DNA of 64,000 bases, taken from Chromohalobacter israelensis. GTDB taxonomy: Bacteria > Pseudomonadota > Gammaproteobacteria > Pseudomonadales > Halomonadaceae. The stretch spans positions 1 to 64,000 of the forward strand of contig JQNW01000011.1 in assembly GCA_000761475.1 (NCBI GenBank). Direction: 5' to 3'. Under the pieces are notes generated by a model. The model worked only from the letters and a program-made list of their open reading frames with translations. It did not search any database and was not told the origin of the DNA. Below, piece after piece: positions 16,716 to 25,794 of this stretch (its first letter is position 1; each line of letters starts with the position of its first letter). The translations under genes and the position numbers were made by a program.

Positions 16716-17474
16716 ATGCGACGTGTGTTCGTGGCACTGTCGATCCTTGCAAGCCTGCTGACGGTAGGACAGGCAAGCGCCAACGGGCCAGATATTCCTT
16801 CTGCGTATGTCGTAGCTGCAGAGGACAACGGCATCCCACCAGAAGTGCTCTACGCCGTGGCCATGACGGAATCGAAGATGTCTTTGGAGCATACCGTGCG
16901 GCCCTGGCCATGGACCTTGAACGTGGGTGGCAAGGGGTATCGGTATGACACACGTAATGAGGCCTGTAGTGCACTTCGTTCGTTCCTGCAGCAGACACGT
17001 GTCGTAGATGTCGGCATCGCCCAGATGAACGTGCGCTGGCAGACCCAGGTATTTGGTCCAGGAAAGCGATTTGCCGATCCCTGTGCAGGGTTGGATCCGT
17101 ACGCAAACCTCGATGAAGCCGCCAAGGTGATTCGCCAGCACTACGATGCGTCTGGGGACTGGGTGGTGGCCGCGGGTCGGTATCACCGCCCTGCCGGTGG
17201 AGCGCCGGCAGCACGTTATCGCCGGAAAGTCCGCGAGGAGCTGGCTCAACTGGGCGCCTCACCCACGCTGGGGACTGATTCTGCCGAGCTCATGCTGGCA
17301 CGCACCACGTCTTCCCATCACCCAGATCCCTCTTTATCTACCCCCTCCATCCCTGCCAATGACGCCAATCTGACCTGGATCACGCCATCGCCCCGATCGC
17401 CGGAGTCCGAGGTCACTTGGGTCACACCGGAACCGCGTCGCTGGATGGCAGAAGTTGCCGTGGCCAGCCGCTGA
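16716..17474 (+). CDS. Lytic transglycosylase (SLT domain)
   Basis: 252 residues. The signal peptide (MRRVFVALSILASLLTVGQASA) is followed by an SLT-type catalytic domain: PPEVLYAVAMTESKM contains the catalytic Glu, then VVDVGIAQMNVRW (the G-AQ motif) and WVVAAGRYHRPAGG. It should open peptidoglycan locally for the transfer channel in the periplasm. The last ~75 residues are a Ser/Pro-rich tail with two TW(I/V)TP repeats. PFGI-1-type ICEs carry this gene at the same place, between PFL_4693 and PFL_4695. Confidence 0.9.
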   Translation: MRRVFVALSILASLLTVGQASANGPDIPSAYVVAAEDNGIPPEVLYAVAMTESKMSLEHTVRPWPWTLNVGGKGYRYDTRNEACSALRSFLQQTRVVDVGIAQMNVRWQTQVFGPGKRFADPCAGLDPYANLDEAAKVIRQHYDASGDWVVAAGRYHRPAGGAPAARYRRKVREELAQLGASPTLGTDSAELMLARTTSSHHPDPSLSTPSIPANDANLTWITPSPRSPESEVTWVTPEPRRWMAEVAVASR

Positions 17475-17495
17475 TTCACGACCAGGAGCATGCCC

Positions 17496-18077
17496 ATGAA
17501 TCTTGTGAACCATCACTCCCTCAGCGTAATGACAGGCTGTCTGATACTAGCCCTGACGTCGTTCGCTCGGGCACAAGTGGCACCTGTTCAACGTCCGCCC
17601 GAGTTGCCGGATCTGGAGGTGGTGGCCGATCACGGCGGCGAGCCGGCACGCCCCTATTACGTGGCCATCAAAGGTGCCGGCGTCGACGAGCAGGAAGGGT
17701 ACTCCCCGCAGATGGGACCGCAGTCGCGCCCGACTGATCGGTACAGCGAACAGGACATGTTGCCGGTCGAGAGTGAGCAGCTGACCCCGGGTCAGCTCGT
17801 AGCGCGAGAGCTTGATCTCCCGGGAGGGTTTACCCCGATCTTCGTGATCGGTGACGACGCACTGTCACGTCAGTGGCTTGACCAGAGAGGTGACATCCTT
17901 CGCGACATGAATGCCGTGGGTCTGGTGGTACAGGTTCAGGATGAACAGGCCATGCAGGAACTGCGTCAGGCCGCTCAGGGATTGGAGTTACGTCCTGTCT
18001 CTGGAGACGGTCTGGCTGAACGAGTAGGGCTTCAACACTATCCCGCCCTGATCAGCCAACGCGGCATCGAGCAATAG
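17496..18077 (+). CDS. TIGR03765 (PFL_4695) family ICE protein
   Basis: 193 residues with an N-terminal signal (LILALTSFARA). The family core is visible at PVESEQLTPGQLVARELDLP, IFVIGDDALSRQWLDQRGD and LGLVV-like NAVGLVVQVQDE, ending with PVSGDGLAERVGLQHYPALI. ATG 17496 is preferred to 17490 because AGGAG at 17484-17488 needs the longer spacing. These proteins resemble a thioredoxin-like periplasmic component (a TraW/TrbC-like partner is suspected). It directly precedes the PcfJ-like and traD genes. Confidence 0.85.
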   Translation: MNLVNHHSLSVMTGCLILALTSFARAQVAPVQRPPELPDLEVVADHGGEPARPYYVAIKGAGVDEQEGYSPQMGPQSRPTDRYSEQDMLPVESEQLTPGQLVARELDLPGGFTPIFVIGDDALSRQWLDQRGDILRDMNAVGLVVQVQDEQAMQELRQAAQGLELRPVSGDGLAERVGLQHYPALISQRGIEQ

Positions 18078-18087
18078 AGGGGGAACC

Positions 18088-20097
18088 ATGAATCCAGTAT
18101 TACCGTCCCCTGATGTCTTAGCCGAGTCGGTTGATCACTATATTCGGCACAGGAAGCCTGGAGAGGATGCACTTGAAGGGGCTTGCGATCTCATCTGGCC
18201 GTCGCTTGAGTCGCTGATGGTGGAGTGGCTGTCGGAGGCGGATATCACGCGCCTGTTCCGTTCCGAGACAAGCCAGGATGGTGCGGTCAGCTTCACCATG
18301 GCGGGCTTGTGGCGCATCGTTCGCTCTCAAGGCCGCACCCGTACCTATCGACGTGATCTCAAGCGGCGACAATGGAAAGCGGACAAGACGCTAGATCATT
18401 GGCCAACACTGAAACTGCTGCCGTGTGGCACCGACAAGCAACTACCTTTTGCCTGGGAAAATCTCCTCGAGCACGCCTTCAACGAAGTGTTTCAACAAAC
18501 CGTCGCTGCACTGACATTACCTCAGCCGTGGCGAAGAGATCTGCAGCGTGAGCTGCGGATACGCTGGCACCGTCTGAATATTGCGCAGGTGCTCATGGGC
18601 CTTGATCGTGATGTCGGGCATTTGGTCCTACATGTCCATAATCGGTATCCCTTGGAGGCAGAGAACTGCGAATCGTGCATTGATGACTGGGGAACGATTC
18701 ACGGGATCACCGTCACAGACTATGCGGAATACCCTGGCCCTGACAGAGGTCCGGAGGTGTGTGCGCAGTGCGCTTACAATCAGCGCGTCCTTGAAGAGTA
18801 CGAACGGCACACCAAGAACCAATTGGCGACTTACGATCGCTATCTGAGCCATATCCGGGCGTTGGACCTGGGGCGTGGGCGTCCCTACTATCAACAGCGC
18901 CACATTGCCACTCGCAACATGAAGGCCCTCGGGTCGGCACTATGGCGCGATGTCGTTGATCGGGCGTCTCTCTCGCTGACATCTCGTATTGTCGGGCCTC
19001 GAGCACGGCTACTTCTCACGGATCTTCTTCGGGTCCAGGTTCAGCATGCGGTTGTCGAGCGTATCGCCACTGAAAGGCCGCAGTTGCTTCCCATGCTCTC
19101 CGTCATTCATCCCCGCCATTGGCACCGCGACGATCTGTTTTCTCGTCGACTCTGGGTACGCCAGAGAGACGAGAAGACGATCGTGGATCGCAAGACGTTC
19201 TGTCCCAGCCGTCGGATAGGCAGCCTGAATGAGAAGCGGAGCTTCCGCTTTCTGAGCCGGTCGCCGGCATCAGTGGTCACGATGATCCTGAATGTCTGGC
19301 AGGACACGTTTTTCGGCTGGCACCGCAACGAGGCGGATGCGGTGTTGCAGTTTATTCAGGCAGTGACCCCGACACAGGATCATCGCCCCTATGCGAAGGT
19401 GCTTGGCGCCACGGCTGGGTTGAAAGTGGTGAAAGAGATCAAGGGGAACCGTTTTGGCCGAGACCGACTGACAACAGCACTGGCGATACCTGTTTTTGGT
19501 CGCCTGGCGAGAGCCTGGGTGGCGGATCGTCTGGAAACCTGGCGGACACGGGGGTATCGCGAACTCATGCGAACCCACCCCCAAGCGGAACAAGCACTGC
19601 GCAACGCGCTCGATTGGAGTGCCAGTACCGACCACCACTTACCCGACAACAACATGGATTGGAAAGCGATACAGCGTCACTCCGATGCGTGGCATGAAGC
19701 ATTGCAACAACAGCACCGTGACCGAGCGCAGTACCGCGGTCAAGCGCTTGCCTGGACGTCCCCTCTTCAAGAGATACGGTCTGACACCTACGTGGCCGTC
19801 GCATTGACCTATAGCCAGTCCCTGCAGCAGGAAGCCCATGAAATGGGCCACTGCGTGGATTCCTATGACATTGAATGCTACGAGGGTAGTTACCTCGTGT
19901 TCTCGATCAAGCCTCTCGGCCCCGACGCTGACAAGAACGATCGGGCAACCCTCGGTGTGTATTACAGCCGCTGCGGTGCCCGATTCGATCAACTTGAAGG
20001 CCCCTGTCACCAATCCACTCCCAAGCCCATCCAGGACTTTGCTCAACACGTTGTTCAATCCCTCAACGACGCCATCCTGGAGGAGAAAGCCGCATGA
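18088..20097 (+). CDS. PcfJ-domain protein
   Basis: 669-residue soluble protein. The C-terminal ~110 residues (LQQEAHEMGHCVDSYDIECYEGSYLVFSIKP..., ATLGVYYSRCGARFDQLEGPCHQ) carry the PcfJ-like signature: an early His-Cys followed by a Tyr, a strand ending in FSI, and a later repeat-like strand. Around residues 190-235 two CxxC pairs (CESC, CAQC) suggest a zinc site. PcfJ was named from conjugative plasmid pCF10 of Enterococcus, where its role is unclear. Here it overlaps traD by 4 nt, which supports a link with transfer. Confidence 0.7.
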   Translation: MNPVLPSPDVLAESVDHYIRHRKPGEDALEGACDLIWPSLESLMVEWLSEADITRLFRSETSQDGAVSFTMAGLWRIVRSQGRTRTYRRDLKRRQWKADKTLDHWPTLKLLPCGTDKQLPFAWENLLEHAFNEVFQQTVAALTLPQPWRRDLQRELRIRWHRLNIAQVLMGLDRDVGHLVLHVHNRYPLEAENCESCIDDWGTIHGITVTDYAEYPGPDRGPEVCAQCAYNQRVLEEYERHTKNQLATYDRYLSHIRALDLGRGRPYYQQRHIATRNMKALGSALWRDVVDRASLSLTSRIVGPRARLLLTDLLRVQVQHAVVERIATERPQLLPMLSVIHPRHWHRDDLFSRRLWVRQRDEKTIVDRKTFCPSRRIGSLNEKRSFRFLSRSPASVVTMILNVWQDTFFGWHRNEADAVLQFIQAVTPTQDHRPYAKVLGATAGLKVVKEIKGNRFGRDRLTTALAIPVFGRLARAWVADRLETWRTRGYRELMRTHPQAEQALRNALDWSASTDHHLPDNNMDWKAIQRHSDAWHEALQQQHRDRAQYRGQALAWTSPLQEIRSDTYVAVALTYSQSLQQEAHEMGHCVDSYDIECYEGSYLVFSIKPLGPDADKNDRATLGVYYSRCGARFDQLEGPCHQSTPKPIQDFAQHVVQSLNDAILEEKAA

Positions 20098-22274
20098 GCA
20101 GTCATCATCCTCTGGAATCGCTATTACGTCCTGCTGTCGAGCTGAATACCGTTTGGGTCTGTCTCGGCTGTGCCGTGCTCTGTATCTATGCGCCCTGGTC
20201 ACTAGCGTTGACGCCAAGTGTGGGGATGACCACCGCTGCCGGTTTCCTGACTTATGGTGCCTGGCGGTTTCGCCAGGCGTGGATCGTATTGCGCTATCGG
20301 CGCAACATGCGCCGACTGCCGCGTTTCGCCCTTCCGGCGAGGAAGGTGCCCGTCAGCCAGCGCAGCTTGTGGCTCGGCAAGGGGTTCATGTGGGACTCCC
20401 AACATACGCAGCGGTTACATGAGTCTGCGCAACCCGCAGCAAAGGTCTACGTACAGCCAAGCGTCTGGTTTAAGCGAGCACGGCGATTGGAGCAATCCCT
20501 GGAAGGCGGCGCGATAGGTAAGCACATCGCCTCCCTGCTGCGCTGGGACTCCCCCTTGAACCCTGTTCGTCCACTTCCTCCTGTCGGTGGCCGTCCGGCA
20601 CTGCATGCAGTGGAGTGGAAAGAGCATGATGTCTGGATGCCGCTGGGCGAGCGCGTCGGACATACCCTCGTTGAGGGCACCACGCGGGTGGGCAAAACAC
20701 GTCTGGCCGAGATCCTGATCACTCAGGATATCCATCGTGGTGACATCACCATCTGCTTCGACCCCAAAGGGGACGCGGATCTGTTGCTGAGGATGTATGC
20801 CGAGGCGCAGAAGGCGGGTCGAGGCGATGAGTTCTACATTTTCCACCTGGGTTGGCCTGACGTCTCTTGCCGCTATAACGCAGTGGGGCGCTTCTCGCGA
20901 CTCTCTGAGGTACCGACTCGCGTGACGGGACAGCTATCCGGCGAGGGGGACAGTGCGGCGTTTCGTCAGTTTGCCTGGCGGTTCGTGAACATCGTCGCCC
21001 GGGCGCGCCATGCGTTGGGCGAGCGTCCCTCCTACAACCAGATTCTGGCGGATGTCGTGAACATCGATGCGCTCTTGATGCAGTACGTTCAGGAGACGCT
21101 GGAACAGCAGATGCAGGGCGCCAACCAGAAGATCACCGAGATCGAGGGCACGATCAACGAGAACAAGCTCCCCAATAACATGAAGGGGCGCCATAAACGG
21201 GTAGTCGCGATCGTCCAGTACCTGCAGCAGCCGGAGGTCATCGAGACCCTCACCGACCCCGTCCTGGATGGCTTGCTCAGTGCGGTGCGCTACGACAAGA
21301 CCTACTTCGACAAGATCGTGGCCTCGCTCCTGCCACTGCTCGAGAAGCTGACCAGTGGCAAGATCGCCGAGTTGTTGAGCCCGGACTACGACGACATCGA
21401 GGACGAGCGCCCGATAATCGACTGGCAGCAGATCATTCGCAAGAAGGGCATCGTCTATGTGGGCCTCGATGCGCTCTCCGACTTCGAAGTCGCACAGGCA
21501 GTCGGCAATTCCATGTTCGCCGACATCGTCAGCGTCGCCGGCCACATCTATAAATTCGGGTCCGATGATGGATTGCCAGGCAGTCGTTCTGGGAAGAAAT
21601 TGCCGATCAACCTTCACTGCGATGAATTTAATGAGCTCATGGGGGATGAGTTTATACCTTTGGTCAACAAAGGGGGCGGCGCGGGGATTCAAGTGACCGC
21701 TTATACCCAGACGCTCTCTGACATCGAGGCGCGGATCGGGTCCACGGCGAAAGCAGGTCAGGTAGTCGGCAATTTCAATACATTGATCATGCTCCGTGTA
21801 CGGGAAGAGCGTACGGCAAGGCAGCTCACCGATCAGTTACCCAAAGTCAATGTCTCCACCAGGCTGATGGTCTCCATGGCCAGCGACAATGCCGACGTGA
21901 ACAGTGACCAGGACTTCTCGAGCTCAGCGGGCGATCGGATAGGCACCGAGTCCGTCGACATGCTGGTCCCCAATAACATTATTGGTCTTCCCAAGGGCCA
22001 GGCCTTCGCTTTGTTGGAGGGTGGCCAGCCTTGGAAAATCCGCATGCCAATGCCGCTACCAGACAAGACAGAAGATGTTCCGAAGGATGTGGCCGATATT
22101 GCCAAGCGGATGCGAGCCAAATACAGCACGGGCGATCAGTGGTGGGAAGCGGTGATGCCGCCGCCGATTCATATGGACTTCGAGCCCCCGGAGCAGGCGT
22201 CTCGACCCCAGGACCGTGATGTGCCCGAGGCACCTGTCGACAACAGCGGGGTGGCTGACCATGGCGAGCTCTGA
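20094..22274 (+). CDS. traD: Conjugative coupling factor TraD
   Basis: 726-residue VirD4-type coupling protein of the SXT/TOL subfamily that links the relaxosome to the secretion channel. Two N-terminal membrane segments (about residues 20-65) anchor the ATPase. Walker A is GTTRVGKT at about 195-202, and Walker B lies near CDEFNELMG (about 507). NKGGGAGIQVTAYTQTLSD and the flanking segments are typical. The C-terminal tail is Pro/Asp-rich and may recruit substrate. It overlaps the PcfJ-like gene by 4 nt and the PFL_4697 gene by 14 nt. Confidence 0.95.
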   Translation: MSSHHPLESLLRPAVELNTVWVCLGCAVLCIYAPWSLALTPSVGMTTAAGFLTYGAWRFRQAWIVLRYRRNMRRLPRFALPARKVPVSQRSLWLGKGFMWDSQHTQRLHESAQPAAKVYVQPSVWFKRARRLEQSLEGGAIGKHIASLLRWDSPLNPVRPLPPVGGRPALHAVEWKEHDVWMPLGERVGHTLVEGTTRVGKTRLAEILITQDIHRGDITICFDPKGDADLLLRMYAEAQKAGRGDEFYIFHLGWPDVSCRYNAVGRFSRLSEVPTRVTGQLSGEGDSAAFRQFAWRFVNIVARARHALGERPSYNQILADVVNIDALLMQYVQETLEQQMQGANQKITEIEGTINENKLPNNMKGRHKRVVAIVQYLQQPEVIETLTDPVLDGLLSAVRYDKTYFDKIVASLLPLLEKLTSGKIAELLSPDYDDIEDERPIIDWQQIIRKKGIVYVGLDALSDFEVAQAVGNSMFADIVSVAGHIYKFGSDDGLPGSRSGKKLPINLHCDEFNELMGDEFIPLVNKGGGAGIQVTAYTQTLSDIEARIGSTAKAGQVVGNFNTLIMLRVREERTARQLTDQLPKVNVSTRLMVSMASDNADVNSDQDFSSSAGDRIGTESVDMLVPNNIIGLPKGQAFALLEGGQPWKIRMPMPLPDKTEDVPKDVADIAKRMRAKYSTGDQWWEAVMPPPIHMDFEPPEQASRPQDRDVPEAPVDNSGVADHGEL

Positions 22275-22965
22275 AGCTCCGGCAAAGCGAGCGGAGAGTA
22301 AACGCTCGGGCGTTATTGCGACACTGCTCAAGTTGCCCTTCACTCTTCTCGTGATTGTTGCCATCTCGATCATCTGCTCGATCCTGATCGAATGGGTCGG
22401 CATCACCTTTGGGTGGTTCAGTCAGGCAGGCTCAGAACACGCACGTCAGACCATGATGGCCGAGATGGGGTACTTGGACAGTCAATTCACGCGATCGCTG
22501 CTGGTGTCCTCGCCGGTGGAGTTTGCGACCATGATCGTGAATACCTGCTACCAGTGGCTGTTCGTGAAAACCGGGATTGCCGCCTGGGCCGAGACAGGGA
22601 GCGGCTCCGAGGGCTGGATCGGTATCATCAAGACATATCTGCAGGCAGGCATGTATGTCACGCTCATGACCCTGACGCGGTGTGTGATCCTGATGTTGAC
22701 CGCCCCCCTGTTCATTCTGGCTGGCCTGGTCGGTTTCACCGATGGCCTGGTCAGCCGCGATCTTCGACGGTTCGGTGCAGGCCGAGAGTCGGCCTTTGTT
22801 TACCATCACGCCAAGCGGATGGTGACACCGATATTCCTCACCGGTTGGCTGATCTATCTCTCTCTGCCGTTCTCGATCCATCCCAACCTGTTTCTGCTGC
22901 CGTGTGCGCTGCTGTTCGGCGCGATGATCACCATCGCCACTTCGAGCTTCAAGAAATACCTGTGA
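22261..22965 (+). CDS. TIGR03747 (PFL_4697) family ICE membrane protein
   Basis: 234 residues with four predicted transmembrane segments (near 25-45, 137-160, 165-180 and 205-228). ILIEWVGITFGWF, GLVSRDLRRFGAGRESAFVYHHAKR and the terminal SSFKKYL are characteristic of the PFL_4697 family, which always follows traD in these ICEs. The ATG at 22261 lies inside the end of traD; the frame is open from 22216. It probably works with TraD at the inner membrane. Confidence 0.9.
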   Translation: MASSEAPAKRAESKRSGVIATLLKLPFTLLVIVAISIICSILIEWVGITFGWFSQAGSEHARQTMMAEMGYLDSQFTRSLLVSSPVEFATMIVNTCYQWLFVKTGIAAWAETGSGSEGWIGIIKTYLQAGMYVTLMTLTRCVILMLTAPLFILAGLVGFTDGLVSRDLRRFGAGRESAFVYHHAKRMVTPIFLTGWLIYLSLPFSIHPNLFLLPCALLFGAMITIATSSFKKYL

Positions 22966-22982
22966 ATGGGCGGGATCTGACA

Positions 22983-23006
22983 GCCCCGGCGCAAGGGAGC
23001 CGGGGC
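22983..23006. terminator. Hairpin between convergent genes
   Basis: Perfect 8-bp GC stem GCCCCGGC/GCCGGGGC with an 8-nt loop, between the stop of the PFL_4697 gene and the stop of the convergent gene at 23016-23438. No T-run follows on either strand, so termination efficiency is uncertain. Confidence 0.5.
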
Positions 23007-23015
23007 CGGAATGGT

Positions 23016-23438
23016 TCATTCAACAAGCTCGGGAGTGCCGCAGCGCTCATAGATGTGGACAACCGGGAGGTCCATTTCTTCATCGGCGGGAAGACGCGAT
23101 ACCACCTTATCCAGTATTTCGATGGCCTTCTCAGCCTGGTCTTCACGCACATGAATGGCGGGATAGACCAGGGCAGCAAGGGCATGGCTCAAACACTGGG
23201 GGCCGGTACCTGAATAGCCCCATGCAAAGCCGCCTTCATACTGGAAACGATCGTAGCGCGGTATGACCAGTTGCGCCGCGCTATCGTCGCAATGACGATA
23301 CAGAACCACCGGTGCGCCCTCCACGAAGCGGAAGAGCAGCATTCCACTAACGCCATGCGCCGGATTGGCAATATCCGCCTGGGTCACATTCTTTACCTGG
23401 CTGAAATCAAAATCCTCAAGCCCCCGACGGTCACTCAT
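23016..23438 (-). CDS. DUF6166-like hypothetical protein inserted in the tra block
   Basis: 140 residues, transcribed against all surrounding conjugation genes. The segment YEGGFAWGYSGTGPQCLSHALAALVY is similar to the core of DUF6166-type proteins (G-WGY-G-GP-LA-A), small proteins of unknown role found in phages and mobile elements; the match is from memory. The N-terminus MSDRRGLEDFDFSQVKNVTQ is charged. Its own transcription unit between PFL_4697 and RAQPRD suggests a later insertion into the conjugation operon. Confidence 0.65.
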   Translation of the reverse strand: MSDRRGLEDFDFSQVKNVTQADIANPAHGVSGMLLFRFVEGAPVVLYRHCDDSAAQLVIPRYDRFQYEGGFAWGYSGTGPQCLSHALAALVYPAIHVREDQAEKAIEILDKVVSRLPADEEMDLPVVHIYERCGTPELVE

Positions 23439-23609
23439 ACGATCACCCTTCCTGATGGAACATCCCGTGGAATGTCCTAGACCAGGGGCTAGCCGTCAAG
23501 TCGCTGGACAAGAATACCTGTCTGATCCGCTTAACGTTTCTGGCTGATCCCGCGAACACATCCCTCGACCATGGACTCATGTCGTCACCACCCACGGCAG
23601 GATTCCATT

Positions 23610-23981
23610 ATGACGGAGCGGAAGCACTCTCCCATCTCTGGCCCGGACGCTACAGGCAAGGCGGCGCTTCTCCTGGGACTGCTGATGGCCAGTTCGATGT
23701 CACTGTCTGTTCAGGCGAGCGACATCGATGAAATTCAACGTCGCGATCTCGCCCTGATCCAGACCCAGATCGAGCAGATCAAGGTGGTCGTCGATCGCAT
23801 CGATGCGCGACAGCAGAAAACCAGCCCCGAGAATACTCGCATCTATTTCGATACCCGCATGCTGCGATCGGATCTCAAGTCCATTACCTCCGGTATCGAT
23901 GCCTACCTCGCCCCCGAACGCCTACTTCCGCGTCAGCCCATGCCGCTGAATGGCGACTACCTCGAAGATCGGGGGCAGTGA
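23610..23981 (+). CDS. RAQPRD-family ICE protein
   Basis: 123 residues with an N-terminal signal or anchor (ALLLGLLMASSMSLSVQA). The body follows the RAQPRD family: DIQRRDLALIQTQIEQIKVVVDRID, then FDTRMLRSDLKSITSGIDAYLAPERLLPRQP. The family name comes from the RAQPRD-like motif, here LPRQPMP. The frame is open from 23571, but ATG 23610 has an AGGA before it and gives a normal signal. It is a small periplasmic component and the first gene of the T4SS run after traD and PFL_4697; it overlaps the next gene by one base. Confidence 0.85.
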   Translation: MTERKHSPISGPDATGKAALLLGLLMASSMSLSVQASDIDEIQRRDLALIQTQIEQIKVVVDRIDARQQKTSPENTRIYFDTRMLRSDLKSITSGIDAYLAPERLLPRQPMPLNGDYLEDRGQ

Positions 23982-24211
23982 TGGCGCTTTCAATGCAAGA
24001 AGCCTTCAAGGCTGGTGCAAGCGCCACCCCAGATGACCTCTACCTGTTGATCGCTGGTGTCGGTTGTGCCCTGGCGGTGATCTGGCTGGCGTGGCTCGGC
24101 GTCAGCAACTGGCGCGGTTGGGTGGGAGGCATGTTCAGCGAGCACGTCATGACCTGGAATTTCATCCGGGGCGTGATGGTGGTCGTGATTCTGTTCTGGC
24201 TGTTCTTGTAG
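23981..24211 (+). CDS. TIGR03758 (PFL_4701) family ICE protein
   Basis: 76-residue, very hydrophobic protein with two transmembrane helices (LLIAGVGCALAVIWLAWLGV and FIRGVMVVVILFWLFL) joined by WRGWVGGMFSEHV. Its size and position between RAQPRD and PFL_4702 fit the PFL_4701 family, small inner-membrane subunits of G-type systems that may be pilin-like. ATGA overlap with the upstream stop indicates coupled translation. Confidence 0.85.
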   Translation: MALSMQEAFKAGASATPDDLYLLIAGVGCALAVIWLAWLGVSNWRGWVGGMFSEHVMTWNFIRGVMVVVILFWLFL

Positions 24212-24246
24212 CAGCGCAGCTGGAAGCCCTTTCCCGGGGCACCATT

Positions 24247-24264
24247 CCTCCTCGCGTGAGGAGG
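24247..24264 (+). promoter_or_regulatory. Hairpin in front of the PFL_4702 gene
   Basis: Perfect 7-bp stem CCTCCTC-gcgt-GAGGAGG in the 87-nt gap before the ATG at 24299. The 3' arm contains an anti-SD-like and SD-like repeat (GAGGAGG), but the gene's own ribosome-binding site AAGGAG lies further down. It could stabilise the downstream message or tune expression of the following membrane protein. Confidence 0.4.
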
Positions 24265-24298
24265 TTCATCAGCAAGAGACCCAAGGAGTAACGGAACC

Positions 24299-24667
24299 AT
24301 GAACGTCATCACGTCACTTTACAGCCGAACCAAAGGCGTACTGCGAGGTGGGGTGGCTGCACTTGCCTCTCTACCCGCCATTGCGCTCGCGGCGTTGCCT
24401 CAACAGGAAAACATTACCGAAGGGGCAGACGGTAACCTTCTCGACACCTTCCGCAATGTGGGGTCGGAAGGCTTCAGTATCGCCTTCATCGTCGTGACAG
24501 CCTTCGCGATTCTCGCTTACATCGGTGCACTGATCTGGGCCTTCAACGAATCGAGAAAGAAAGGCGAGTGGGGCCTGTTCGGGATGGTGGCCGGTCTTGG
24601 GGTTGTCATGATCGTCGTCGTTATCTGGCTGGCCAATTACGGCGACCCGATCATGCAGAGCACTTAA
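24299..24667 (+). CDS. TIGR03745 (PFL_4702) family ICE membrane protein
   Basis: 122 residues. The long N-terminal signal (GGVAALASLPAIALA) is followed by a short extracytoplasmic part and two transmembrane helices (GFSIAFIVVTAFAILAYIGALIWAF and GMVAGLGVVMIVVVIWLANYG) around a basic turn RKKGEWG. This is the layout of VirB2/TraA-like pilins, and PFL_4702 proteins are candidates for the pilus subunit in MPF-G systems. AAGGAG precedes the start. Confidence 0.87.
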   Translation: MNVITSLYSRTKGVLRGGVAALASLPAIALAALPQQENITEGADGNLLDTFRNVGSEGFSIAFIVVTAFAILAYIGALIWAFNESRKKGEWGLFGMVAGLGVVMIVVVIWLANYGDPIMQST

Positions 24668-24685
24668 TCACGGAGGCGTCGGGCC

Positions 24686-25102
24686 ATGACCATCGATTTC
24701 ATTCCCTCTCGCTTGAACGCCACCCCCGTCGTCTTTCGCGGCATGACCGGAAAGGAGTTGGTGATCTGCACCTTTGCGGGGCTGATGGCGTTCATTCCTG
24801 TCGGGTTGATCGGCTGGGCAGTCGTGGGCATGGGGGCCATGGTCCCGACCTGCATGTTTGCAGGGGCTGGTCTCTTTCTGTGGTTTGGCGGCGCATTCAT
24901 GCGTCGGCTACGCCGAGGGCGCCCTAGCTCCTGGGTGTATCGCAAGATCCAGTGGCAACTCACCAAAGCGGGGCTTCCCGTGCCGGGGGGTAATGAATTG
25001 ATCCAGGAATCCATCCGTTGGCGCATCCGACGCGATCCCGTTCGGCGTCCAGTGACGAATTCGACGGGACGCCTCTCGCGCAGCAAGGGAGATAACTCAT
25101 GA
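24686..25102 (+). CDS. TIGR03750 family conjugal transfer protein (TraL-like)
   Basis: 138 residues. It has two adjacent hydrophobic helices (about 28-75) after MTIDFIPSRLNATPVVFRGMTGKELVI, then a basic cytoplasmic tail rich in Arg. The RLRRGRPSSWVYRKIQ segment is typical of this family, which corresponds in position and form to TraL/VirB3-like inner-membrane proteins. It overlaps the next gene by 4 nt. Confidence 0.87.
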   Translation: MTIDFIPSRLNATPVVFRGMTGKELVICTFAGLMAFIPVGLIGWAVVGMGAMVPTCMFAGAGLFLWFGGAFMRRLRRGRPSSWVYRKIQWQLTKAGLPVPGGNELIQESIRWRIRRDPVRRPVTNSTGRLSRSKGDNS

Positions 25103-25794
25103 GTCGTAAACGTCATGCCTTGGCGGCCCGGGACGCTCATATCACCACGTTACGTGGCGTCATCGTGGTGATGGTCCTGGTGTGCGCGGGACTCTACTGG
25201 GGGTGGAAGACGTCACCGGATCGGCTGGATGTCCATGTTCCCCCGGATCTACGAACCGGCAGCACTCGCGAGTGGTGGAAAGTACCGGAGCCCAATATCT
25301 ATACCTTCGCCGTCTATGTCTGGCAGACGATCAACCGCTGGCCGGTCAATGGCGAAGTCAACTACAGGCGCAACATTCAGGCGTACAGCACATTCCTGAC
25401 GCCCGGCTGCCGTAACTACCTCGAAAACGAGTATGAGCAGCGCCGCGCCCGTGGCGAATTGAAGGGACGTGTTCGAGGAATCTATGAAATTCCCGGTCGA
25501 GGGTTCCAGGACGAGAGCCCTGATGGACCCGGTGGCGTGCAGGTGATCGATCGAGATCACTGGATTGCCACGCTCGATATGGGGGTCAGTGAATCCTACG
25601 CCGGCACGTCCGTTCGTGACGCTTTCGTTCGCTATCCCATCTACGTCAGCCGCGTGGACAACGATCCCGATTCGAATCCCTGGGGGCTGCAGATCGGTTC
25701 CGCTGACGGATGCTTTGCCGGGGTGCCCCAGCGACTCGGGTATGCCGACGACGACAGCGACGCCGACCAGCCAAGCGAGGTAGCTTCACCATGA
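25099..25794 (+). CDS. TIGR03746 (PFL_4703) family ICE protein (TraE-like)
   Basis: 231 residues. A short basic N-terminus and one transmembrane helix (GVIVVMVLVCAGLYWGWK) lead to a periplasmic domain: PPDLRTGSTREWWKVPEPNIYTFAVYVWQTINRWPVNGE is the family signature. It corresponds to the VirB8/TraE-type assembly factor of the channel. Both ends overlap neighbours by 4 nt. Confidence 0.88.
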   Translation: MSRKRHALAARDAHITTLRGVIVVMVLVCAGLYWGWKTSPDRLDVHVPPDLRTGSTREWWKVPEPNIYTFAVYVWQTINRWPVNGEVNYRRNIQAYSTFLTPGCRNYLENEYEQRRARGELKGRVRGIYEIPGRGFQDESPDGPGGVQVIDRDHWIATLDMGVSESYAGTSVRDAFVRYPIYVSRVDNDPDSNPWGLQIGSADGCFAGVPQRLGYADDDSDADQPSEVASP

